Shown: positions 6,869 to 12,432 of the stretch, piece by piece
How positions within the stretch are numbered: position 1 is the stretch's first letter
Layout: each line of letters begins with the position of its first letter
Assembly: GCA_946887385.1 (NCBI GenBank)
Contig: CAMPKU010000127.1
Location: forward strand, 1-12,432
DNA length: 12,432 nt
Reading direction: 5' to 3'
DNA from: an uncultured Gammaproteobacteria bacterium
Lineage (GTDB): Bacteria > Pseudomonadota > Gammaproteobacteria > Rariloculales > Rariloculaceae
Notes under the pieces: model-generated
Seen by the model: only the letters and a program-made list of their open reading frames with translations
Told to the model about the DNA's origin: nothing
Databases searched by the model: none
Program-made: the position numbers and the translations under genes

Positions 6869-7285
6869 ATGGGATCGAGTATGACACGCGATGAGGCCGT
6901 CTCGTTGCTTTCGGGCCGCGGCGTGCTGCCGACAGCGCAACGCGTCGACATTGCGCTGCTGGCGCTGGCACGGCCGCAGCACCTGTCGGCCGAGCAAATC
7001 ATAGCCACCATCAAGGCCAACGGTCTGCGGATCTCGAAGGCGACGGTGTACAACACGTTGAACCTGTTCTGCGAGCGCGGACTGTTGCGCACCGTGGACG
7101 TCGATCCGACGCGCCAGTTCTACGATTCCTCGACGGCTGCGCACCACCACTTTTACAACGTCGATACCGGCGAGCTCACCGACATCCCGCTCGAGTCGGT
7201 GGTGCTGACGGTGGGTACGGCGCTGCCGCCGGGCACGGAGCAGGCCGGCGTCGACGTGGTCGTACGAGTGCGCCGCTCAGCCTAG
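6869..7285 (+). CDS. Fur-superfamily transcriptional regulator, Irr-like
   Basis: A 138-residue regulator; a start at the second ATG (6881, giving MTRDEAVSLL) is equally possible since neither has a good Shine-Dalgarno. Residues about 12-85 form the winged helix: GVLPTAQRVDIALLAL, LSAEQIIATI, recognition helix ISKATVYNTLNLF (55-67), then GLLRTVDVDPTRQFYD. The dimerisation half begins AAHHHFYNVDTGELTDI (HHH 92-94) and ends VDVVVRVRRSA. The spacing, the HHH motif and the ending recall Irr, the haem/iron-responsive branch of the Fur family known mainly from alphaproteobacteria. Like Irr and unlike Fur, Zur or PerR it has no CxxC zinc motifs; its only Cys is C68. No Cys-Pro haem motif is present. 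It is transcribed away from the pilus operon, with an inverted repeat over its promoter suggesting autoregulation. Fur-family membership is certain, Irr assignment is from memory. Confidence 0.88.
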   Translation: MGSSMTRDEAVSLLSGRGVLPTAQRVDIALLALARPQHLSAEQIIATIKANGLRISKATVYNTLNLFCERGLLRTVDVDPTRQFYDSSTAAHHHFYNVDTGELTDIPLESVVLTVGTALPPGTEQAGVDVVVRVRRSA

Positions 7286-7363
7286 GTATAGCTCGGGCAC
7301 AAATCGCGATCGTTACGTGCGCGCCGTGCCTGTGTGAGGCACAATATGCGCCTTCTCGTTTTT

Positions 7364-7439
7364 GCCGGCGTAGCTCAGTTGGTAGAGCATCCGCTTCGTA
7401 AGCGGGGGGTCGGGGGTTCGAGTCCCTCTGCCGGCACCA
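7364..7439 (+). tRNA. tRNA-Thr (anticodon CGT)
   Basis: A complete 76-base cloverleaf. Acceptor GCCGGCG pairs with TGCCGGC (one G-U), D arm GCTC/GAGC with AGTTGGTA, anticodon stem TCCGC/GCGGG around loop TTCGTAA giving CGT at 7397-7399, T arm GGGGG TTCGAGT CCCTC, discriminator A and an encoded CCA. CGT reads the ACG codon. About 78 bases separate it from the regulator upstream; a GCGCC discriminator-like run (7348-7352) sits before it, as in stable-RNA promoters, but I cannot define convincing -35 and -10 boxes. Confidence 0.95.
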
Positions 7440-7446
7440 TCCACTT

Positions 7447-7477
7447 AAAAAAATGCGCAGCGCGGTTCAGCGAGCGC
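7447..7477 (-). terminator. Possible rho-independent terminator of the lysR gene
   Basis: On the minus strand GCGCTCGC, loop TGAACC and GCGCTGCGC are followed by A and seven T. The arms pair as GCGC/GCGC plus GC/GC around a small internal loop, so the hairpin is imperfect. It overlaps the lysR stop codon, which lies in the loop, and would stop transcription before it runs antisense into the tRNA. Confidence 0.4.
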
Positions 7478-8393
7478 GGCGCGAACGTTTGTCGTTCGCC
7501 GGACGCGCCTTGCGCTCCGACGATACGACACCCGCGTCCGTGCGCAGCCGTTCGTGAACGAAGTTCATGAACGCGCGGATGCGCGGCACATCGCGAAGGT
7601 CCGAGTGCGTGAGCATCCAAATTTCGGTGTCGAGCGCCGGATCGGGCGCCGCGATCTGCACGAGGTCGTCGTGGCCGTCCGCGAGGAACGTGAGCAGGAA
7701 GCCGATGCCGAGCCCGGCTCGCACCGCGCCGACCATCGCAAGCAGGCTGTCGACCGTCGCCGTCACGCGCTCGGGCGGCACGTTCGCGGCTACCCATTTC
7801 GACTGGTCGAGGTGCGCAAGACCTTCGCCGGGCACGACCCAGTCGTAGCTCTGCCAGTCGCGGCTCGCGCGCGCGTGGGTTCGTGCGGCATAGAGCGCCG
7901 TGCGCACGCGTCCAATCCGGCGGCCAACGAGGTTCTCGGGCGGCCGATTCGATGGACGAATCGCGACGTCGGCCTCGCGCTTCGTGAGGCTCAGGAACGC
8001 GTTGTTCAGCACGAGCTCGAGCCGGATGGCCGGATGGGCTTCGCGGAACGCTCGGAGATGCGGCATCAGCAAGCCGTGCGCGAGCGTGTCGGTGCTCGTG
8101 ATGCGGATCGTGCCGGACGGCCGCGTGTCGAGGCCCGAAAGCTCGCGTTGCGCGCCCTCGATCCGCTCCGCGACGCCGTCTAGCCGCGTGCGCAATCGCT
8201 CGCCGGCGCTCGTCATCGCGTAACCGGCCGGCAGCCGCTCGAAGAGGCGTGCACCGAGCTTTTCCTCGAGCTTCGCGACTCGCCGCAGCACGGTGGAATG
8301 GCTCGTGCCGAGATATTTCGCGGCTGCCGCGATCGAGCCGCTGCGATCGATCGCGAGAAAATAGCGCAGGTCGTCCCAATCCGTGTCTTGCAT
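7467..8393 (-). CDS. LysR-family transcriptional regulator
   Basis: A 308-residue LysR-type regulator if started at ATG 8393 (MQDTDWDDLRYFLAI, the usual position of the first helix); an in-frame ATG at 8420 would add nine residues and neither has a clear ribosome site. Residues about 6-65 form the winged helix: DDLRYFLAIDRSGSIAAAAK, SHSTVLRRVAKLEEKLGARL, FERLPAGYAMTSAGERL. After a linker helix (ERIEGAQREL) comes the substrate-binding domain, with GTIRITSTDTLAHGLLMPHL, DVAIRPSNRP and GLGIGFLLTFLADG. The last 15 or so residues are very basic and probably disordered. It is divergent from the DoxX gene across a 99-base spacer, the usual layout for a LysR regulator and its target. The inducer cannot be predicted. 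Confidence 0.93.
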   Translation of the reverse strand: MQDTDWDDLRYFLAIDRSGSIAAAAKYLGTSHSTVLRRVAKLEEKLGARLFERLPAGYAMTSAGERLRTRLDGVAERIEGAQRELSGLDTRPSGTIRITSTDTLAHGLLMPHLRAFREAHPAIRLELVLNNAFLSLTKREADVAIRPSNRPPENLVGRRIGRVRTALYAARTHARASRDWQSYDWVVPGEGLAHLDQSKWVAANVPPERVTATVDSLLAMVGAVRAGLGIGFLLTFLADGHDDLVQIAAPDPALDTEIWMLTHSDLRDVPRIRAFMNFVHERLRTDAGVVSSERKARPANDKRSRRAR

Positions 8394-8408
8394 GATTGCA
8401 AACCCCGT

Positions 8409-8420
8409 ATGCGCCGGCAT
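8409..8420. promoter_or_regulatory. Short dyad in the lysR/doxX divergent spacer
   Basis: ATGC GCCG GCAT is a 4+4 inverted repeat, followed two bases later by another ATGC. It lies in the divergent spacer where a LysR-family protein would bind, but is short and does not match the T-N11-A pattern exactly. It would fall inside the coding region if lysR began at 8420. Confidence 0.25.
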
Positions 8421-8492
8421 GGATGCTCGAGGCGCGCGCCGTAGTCTATCGTGAGCGCCGTTTCACAACCGGCCAAGTGAAAGGAGAAGGTC

Positions 8493-8960
8493 ATGACGAC
8501 AGCGAACGATCGCAGCAACGGCGGCACCACGGCTTACGGAGCTCTCGTGCTCAGGCTCACGCTCGGGTTCGCGCTGCTCACGCACGGTTTGTATCTCAAG
8601 GTTTTCGTATTCACGATGGCGGGAACCGTGGCGTTCTTCGAAAGCGTTGGGCTGCCCGGCGCACTCGCATGGGCAGTGATGCTTCTCGAGACGTTCGGCG
8701 GCGCAGCGCTCGTGCTCGGCATCGGCGTACGCGTTGCGGCGCTTGCGCTCGTACCGGTGTTGCTCGGTGCCACGTGGGCGCATTGGGACAGCGGCTGGCT
8801 GTTCGAGAACGCAGGCGGCGGCTGGGAGTATCCGGCGTTCTGGGCGCTCGCGCTCGTCGCGCAATCGCTGCTCGGCCCCGGTGCCCTCGCGGTGCGGATT
8901 GCGCACCGCGGAGGCGCGCACGGCCGCGGGACCGCGTCGCAAGTGCTCGCGCGGTCTTGA
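8493..8960 (+). CDS. DoxX-family integral membrane protein
   Basis: A 155-residue membrane protein with ATG at 8493 preceded by AAGGAG (8481-8486) at good spacing. Four hydrophobic helices are visible at about 16-38, 55-78, 80-96 and 112-134. The first contains LRLTLGFALLTHGLYLKVF, the DoxX signature with the HG and Lys, followed by FFESVGLPGALAW and the GG of TFGGAALVLGIGVRVAAL, also conserved. DoxX proteins are named for the thiosulfate:quinone oxidoreductase subunit of Acidianus, but bacterial relatives of this short type are mostly uncharacterised, some being linked to oxidative stress. The C-terminal 20 residues are basic and probably cytoplasmic. It is divergent from the LysR regulator, which likely controls it; the substrate is unknown. 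Confidence 0.9.
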   Translation: MTTANDRSNGGTTAYGALVLRLTLGFALLTHGLYLKVFVFTMAGTVAFFESVGLPGALAWAVMLLETFGGAALVLGIGVRVAALALVPVLLGATWAHWDSGWLFENAGGGWEYPAFWALALVAQSLLGPGALAVRIAHRGGAHGRGTASQVLARS

Positions 8961-8989
8961 CGCGACTTCACACTTCCGTACGGGCATGG

Positions 8990-9019
8990 TTGTCGGCTCT
9001 CTCCTCGAGCCTCGATAAT
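8990..9019 (+). promoter_or_regulatory. Possible promoter of the SNase-like pseudogene
   Basis: TTGTCG (8990-8995) and GATAAT (9014-9019) are spaced by 18 bases, with five of six matches in the -10 and four of six in the -35. Transcription would begin near 9026, shortly before the ATG at 9043, so the broken gene may still be transcribed independently of doxX. Confidence 0.4.
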
Positions 9020-9042
9020 GCTGCCCCGCACGACGAAGACTC

Positions 9043-9659
9043 ATGCGTAATCGCGCACTGGATATCGTTAGGTCGATGACACCAAAGCCATCGTGGATGA
9101 GTGCGGTGCTGGCTGCCGTCTTGCTGGTTGGCTGCGAGCTCCCCGCGTCGATGCCGGACTATCCGTATGATCTGCCGCGAGCAGACGACGCGGAGGTCGT
9201 CCACGTCGATCTCGTCGGTGCGGAGTCGGGACACATCATCGATGCGCGCCTGCCGGATGAGAAACTCCCTTCAAGATCCATGTGGCCGACATCCTCGCGC
9301 CCGCCAACGGACAACCGTAGAATCCGGAAGCAGTCGCAGCGCTGAATGCGCTGGTGAAAGGCAAGCGTGCGTGTGTGCGCTTCATCGAGTCGCTGCGCGG
9401 ACCTGACGGCGTCACGGTGGTCGGGCGTGTTTACGTGGATGGCCGCGATGTTAGCTGGGAGCTCGTGGGCGGCGGCAATGCGTGGGTGTGGCAGGAGATC
9501 AGTAACGATCAGGCGCTGATGGACCTGCAGGAGTGGGCACGGCGGCGGGGAAGGGGCCTGTGGGCGCTTCCCGAGTCGGATCGTGAGCCGCCCTGGGAGT
9601 TCATGGATAAGCAGATCCGGCTGCTGATGGAACAACGCGAAGAATCGCCGCCGAATTAG
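9043..9659 (+). pseudogene. Lipoprotein with SNase-like domain, frameshifted and interrupted by amber
   Basis: The first part reads from ATG 9043 (or 9076, MTPKPSWMSAVL) through a lipoprotein signal with lipobox LVGC (C31) into VVHVDLVGAESGHIIDARLP. Near 9268-9270 the frame is lost: the continuation FKIHVADILAPANGQP is found in another frame, consistent with one missing base. In that frame a TAG at 9318-9320 interrupts the protein where the family normally has Tyr (GQP-Y). It then continues NPEAVAALNALVKGKRACVR, GRVYVDGRDVSWELV, LQEWARRRGRGLWALPESD to a stop at 9657. The order GQP, EA, VDGRDV, A..RGLW is that of staphylococcal-nuclease-like (thermonuclease) domains. The usual DGD metal site and the Arg and Glu of the active site (R..GIDAPE) seem replaced, leaving only the Arg of GRVYV. 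Either a decaying gene or, less likely, sequence errors. Confidence 0.8.
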
Positions 9660-9690
9660 GTGACCGGCATATGAGGCAGCAGTGGGGGGA

Positions 9691-12213
9691 CTACCTAGCC
9701 GTCAACGCCTCGAGCCGTTCGAACAAAGCGTGGAACTGCGGTTCGTTGAGCCTCGCGTCGCTGGCGCGAGACTGCAGGAGCAATTGCAGCGAAATAAAAC
9801 CCGCATCGATTTTGTTGCTCTCGAGCGTCTCGACGGCTGCCTCGAGAGACTCGCGCGCCGATTCGAGATCGCCGCGCACCAGGTAGTAGAGTGCCCAGTC
9901 CCCCGACCCGACGCCCTCGCCGGTTGCCCACTCGGCGTAACGCGCGAGCGCATTCTCCGCTTCAGCGTCGCGGCCGGCCTGCTGATACGCCACTGCCGCA
10001 CCCGCGAGCGCCCAGCCGACGCCCGTATCCGTTACCACACGCTCGATCGTGCGCAGCCGCGGCTCGGCCGCACGCCAATCGGGCGCGTTCAGCGCCGCCA
10101 GGAGGTTATGGTTCACGTCGTCGGGATTGAGCCGCAACCCCTTCGCGAACGCGGCGGCAGCTTCGTCGGGCCTGCCCGTGGCCAGGTTGATGTCGCCGAG
10201 ATAGTACAGCGTGATGGCGCCATTCGGATCGTAACGCTCGGCCTGTAGGATCAACGAGCGGGCGCCATCGAGATCGCCCACGTACCTGCGAAACATTGCG
10301 TACTCGCCCAATATGGCGGGGTCGTTCGGGCTCGCCTCGAGCGCGCGAGTGAAGGCGTCGTCGGCCGCGCGATAACGAAAGCGGAACAGATTCGTCATTG
10401 CGCGCGCAAGCCACGCCATTCCGGCGCGATCGTAGAGCTCGAGCGCGCGATCCGCATCGCTCAACGCGAGCGCTTGAAAATCCGCGGCGCGAAGCGCCGA
10501 GTTGTCCCGCAGGAATTGACTGCGGTCCCACGAAGTGACCTGCGCGTACGCGTAATGGTAGGCGCGCTGTGCGTACGCTTCGGCGAAACGCGAGTCCTGC
10601 TCGATCGCCGCGCTGAGCTCGCGCACGACCGCGTCGAACTCGGCTCTCATGGCGTGATCCTGGGCGCGCACGTAGTGAGCGTAGGCGCCCGCCGATTCCG
10701 TGGGCTTGCGATCCATACGCCGGCGATCGTCGGCCGTGATCTCCGTGCCGAGCGCGCGCGCGATGTTCGTGGCGATGTCGGCATGAATCGCGAATACTTC
10801 GTCGACGTTGCTGCCATCGGCGCGAAAACTCTCGGACCAAAGCACCGCACCCGTATCCGGATCGATGAGCTGGGCCGTTACCCGGAGCTCGCTACCGGCG
10901 TAGCGCACGCTGCCTTCCATGACGGTGCCGACGCGCAGCTCCTCGGCGATCTCGTCGATCGACGGTCGATTCTGCGCATAGCGCAGCACCGAGTTAGTCG
11001 AGATCACGCTCAGGCTTCTGAGCTTCGAGAGCTGATTCACTACTTCCTCGTGCAGACCAGCCGCGAACGAGGCGTCGTCGCCGCTCGAGCTCAAATTTTC
11101 GAACGGCAGCACGGCAATCGAGCCCGGCAACCGCTCCCGACCCCGCGTAACGCCGGGCGTGCCGCTCGCTGCCGGCGACGACGCGCTCGGCGTAACAGCG
11201 AGCTCTCGATCGGGCGGCGAGGCCCAATGTAAAGCCAGCGCTGCGGCGACGAGGGCGACGACGCCCGCGCTTGCAGCTGCGGCCCATGGCCAATGCCGGC
11301 GCGCTGGCCGTGTGCCCCGCCCGAGCTCGGGAAGGTGCGTAGGCTCGTGCCGCGGTGACGAGTCCTCGAGCAGGAAACGAACGTCGCCGAGATCGCGCAA
11401 CCGCCGCGCCGGATCTTTCTCGAGACAGCGCCGAAGCTGCATCAGCACCGAGGCCGGTAAGTCGGGCGGAAGGTCGTTCCAAGCGGGCTCCGAGCGCAGC
11501 ACGGCTGCAATGGTCTCCGGCACGTCCTCACCAAAAAACGCGCGCCGTCCCGTCAACAACTCATAGAGCACGCAACCGAACGCCCACACGTCGGCGCGCT
11601 TGTCGACCTCTCGACCGCGCGTTTGCTCCGGGCTCATGTAGGCCGGCGTGCCGAGTACGGTGCCGGCGTTCGTGAGCTCGCCGCTCGTCTCGGTCGGCGG
11701 CGATGATGCCGGCGTCGCCGCCAACGCGCGGGTCACGGGTTTCGCGAGACCGAAGTCGAGCACTTTGACGCTGCCGTCGGCTTTGAGCTTGACGTTCTGC
11801 GGCTTCAAATCTCGATGGACGATGCCAACCTCGTGCGCGGCCGCGAGGGCAGCTGCGATCTGCGCGGCGATGGCGAGCGCTTCGGCGACCGGCACCGGTC
11901 CGCCGAGCAGGCGCTCCGCGAGTGTCGGCCCCTCGACGAGCTCGAGCACGAGACCCGGCGTGCCGTCGCCGGCCTCCTCGACTCCGTAGATCGCGGCGAT
12001 GTTGGGATGATTGAGGCTCGCCAGCGAGCGCGCTTCGCGCTCGAAGCGGGCGCGACGGTCGGCATCAGCGGTGAACTCGTCGGGCAGAAACTTGATCGCG
12101 ACTTCGCGCCCGAGCCGCGTGTCGCGCGCGCGATAGACCTCGCCCATGCCGCCAACGCCGATGAGCGCTTGAACTTCATAGGAGCCGATGCGCAACCCGT
12201 GCGGTTTGACCAT
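9691..12213 (-). CDS. Transmembrane Ser/Thr protein kinase with TolB-like domain and TPR repeats
   Basis: An 840-residue protein from ATG 12213; no clear Shine-Dalgarno precedes it, and no earlier in-frame Met exists. Residues about 12-284 are a complete Hanks-type kinase: glycine loop GVGGMG (19-24), catalytic K41 in VAIK, HRDLKPQN (D135, N140), DFG (D153), activation segment rich in Ser/Thr and ending GTPAYMSPEQ, then DVWAFGCVLYEL. A basic, Pro-rich juxtamembrane stretch leads to one membrane helix (about 309-331). Outside it, after a Ser/Ala-rich linker, residues about 363-490 form a TolB-like domain of the kind fused to such kinases and to CadC-type cyclases (SIAVLPFENLS, AAGLHEEVVNQLSKLRSLSV, YVLEGSV-like VMEGSVRYAG, GAVLWSESF). 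Residues about 505-835 are TPR-like helical pairs. An inner-membrane receptor kinase is inferred; its ligand and substrates are unknown. It converges on the SNase pseudogene with a 31-base gap and no hairpin. Confidence 0.93.
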   Translation of the reverse strand: MVKPHGLRIGSYEVQALIGVGGMGEVYRARDTRLGREVAIKFLPDEFTADADRRARFEREARSLASLNHPNIAAIYGVEEAGDGTPGLVLELVEGPTLAERLLGGPVPVAEALAIAAQIAAALAAAHEVGIVHRDLKPQNVKLKADGSVKVLDFGLAKPVTRALAATPASSPPTETSGELTNAGTVLGTPAYMSPEQTRGREVDKRADVWAFGCVLYELLTGRRAFFGEDVPETIAAVLRSEPAWNDLPPDLPASVLMQLRRCLEKDPARRLRDLGDVRFLLEDSSPRHEPTHLPELGRGTRPARRHWPWAAAASAGVVALVAAALALHWASPPDRELAVTPSASSPAASGTPGVTRGRERLPGSIAVLPFENLSSSGDDASFAAGLHEEVVNQLSKLRSLSVISTNSVLRYAQNRPSIDEIAEELRVGTVMEGSVRYAGSELRVTAQLIDPDTGAVLWSESFRADGSNVDEVFAIHADIATNIARALGTEITADDRRRMDRKPTESAGAYAHYVRAQDHAMRAEFDAVVRELSAAIEQDSRFAEAYAQRAYHYAYAQVTSWDRSQFLRDNSALRAADFQALALSDADRALELYDRAGMAWLARAMTNLFRFRYRAADDAFTRALEASPNDPAILGEYAMFRRYVGDLDGARSLILQAERYDPNGAITLYYLGDINLATGRPDEAAAAFAKGLRLNPDDVNHNLLAALNAPDWRAAEPRLRTIERVVTDTGVGWALAGAAVAYQQAGRDAEAENALARYAEWATGEGVGSGDWALYYLVRGDLESARESLEAAVETLESNKIDAGFISLQLLLQSRASDARLNEPQFHALFERLEALTAR

Positions 12214-12432
12214 GGTGTCGAGTCGGAATCGCCGCCTCTGCGTAGGAGCGCGGGTAGTATACGAGCCGCGGCATCTTCGCGCAGCGACATGGCCCTAACG
12301 GGCACGCCCAAGTCAACGGCGACTCACGTAAGCGTACGCGATTCCGCGCGCGCCTGCGGCGCGGCCTGGTGCGGACGGCATTTCGATCGTGTACGCTCGA
12401 ACCGCAGCAACGCGCGCGCCTAGCCGTGGAGC
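12214..12432. other. Upstream region of the kinase gene, no gene recognised
   Basis: These 219 bases to the window edge contain only open frames that look like shadows (Arg/Ala/Ser-rich, no domain). They probably hold the kinase promoter and possibly the end of a neighbouring gene beyond the edge, which I cannot identify. Confidence 0.5.
12256..12261 (-). promoter_or_regulatory. Possible -10 element of the kinase promoter
   Basis: On the minus strand the bases read TATACT, the same hexamer as in the Fur-family promoter, about 43 bases before the kinase ATG. I find no good -35 at 16-18 bases; a TTGACT further upstream is much too far away. Activator-dependent initiation or chance are both possible. 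Confidence 0.3.

Noticed and set aside
6845..6882. Second inverted pair ATACTC ... GAGTAT around the start of the Fur-family gene
   Set aside because: Six-base arms 26 bases apart, one overlapping the second ATG; weaker than the 7+7 repeat that shares its left part.
7364..7439. tRNA-Thr as a possible integration site of a mobile element
   Set aside because: No integrase, no direct repeat of the tRNA 3' end and no change of base composition are seen downstream; the flanking genes look like ordinary chromosomal genes.
9682..10248. 188-codon plus-strand frame opposite the kinase C terminus
   Set aside because: Arg-rich shadow of the TPR region, no start signal and no recognisable domain.
12382..12401. 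Inverted repeat TTCGA-N10-TCGAA upstream of the kinase
   Set aside because: Only five bases per arm, built on the common TCGA tetramer and far from the probable promoter; not distinguishable from chance in this sequence.
12214..12423. Plus-strand open frame running to the right edge (from 11815)
   Set aside because: Most of it is antisense to the kinase domain and its last part is low-complexity Arg/Ser/Ala; no support as a gene.

Overview
This GC-rich window (by eye roughly two thirds G+C) reads as the chromosome of a gammaproteobacterium, probably a Xanthomonadales/Nevskiales/Steroidobacter-like lineage. That placement is inferred from the type IV pilus gene order, the PilV/PilW/PilX/PilY1/PilE types, and the company of a TolB/TPR receptor kinase. 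It rests on recognition only, with no database search. I see no insertion sequence, integrase, CRISPR array or rRNA.

Region 1 (about 1-6728, minus strand) is a type IV pilus minor-pilin operon, read from right to left: fimT, pilV, pilW, pilX, a small exported CxxC protein of unknown function, pilY1, and a pilE-like gene that reaches the left edge. Spacing is tight throughout: an ATGA overlap at fimT/pilV, gaps of 8 bases (pilW-pilX), 5 bases (small orf-pilY1) and 11 bases (pilY1-pilE), and a stop codon embedded in the pilY1 ribosome-binding site. The minor pilins and PilX are expected to form the priming complex at the pilus tip with PilY1 as the calcium-dependent tip adhesin. PilY1 here has an N-terminal vWA domain with a MIDAS motif, a C-terminal propeller with an EF-hand-like calcium loop, and an unusual Asp-rich, thrombospondin-3-like tail.

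Region 2 (6729-7439) is a divergent intergenic region. A Fur-superfamily regulator, Irr-like in my judgement, faces away from the pilus operon. A perfect 7+7 inverted repeat (6831-6853) covers the predicted -10 box of the regulator and is the best operator candidate in the window. A complete tRNA-Thr(CGT) with encoded CCA follows.

Region 3 (7440-8960) is a LysR-family regulator (minus) divergent from a DoxX-family membrane protein (plus), a conventional regulator/target arrangement. A possible intrinsic terminator for lysR lies next to the tRNA.

Region 4 (8961-9659) holds a decayed lipoprotein with a staphylococcal-nuclease-like domain. It is broken by a one-base frameshift and, further on, an in-frame amber codon. 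Even when conceptually repaired, it seems to lack most of the catalytic residues.

Region 5 (9691-12213, minus) encodes an 840-residue one-piece transmembrane Ser/Thr protein kinase with a TolB-like domain and TPR repeats outside the kinase domain. The remaining 219 bases to the right edge look like its promoter region and hold no gene I can support.

The most unusual items are the PilY1 tail with its codon-repeat tract, the exported CxxC protein inserted between pilX and pilY1, the Irr-like regulator with its operator-like dyad facing the pilus operon, and the SNase-like pseudogene. No wholly new multi-gene system is evident.
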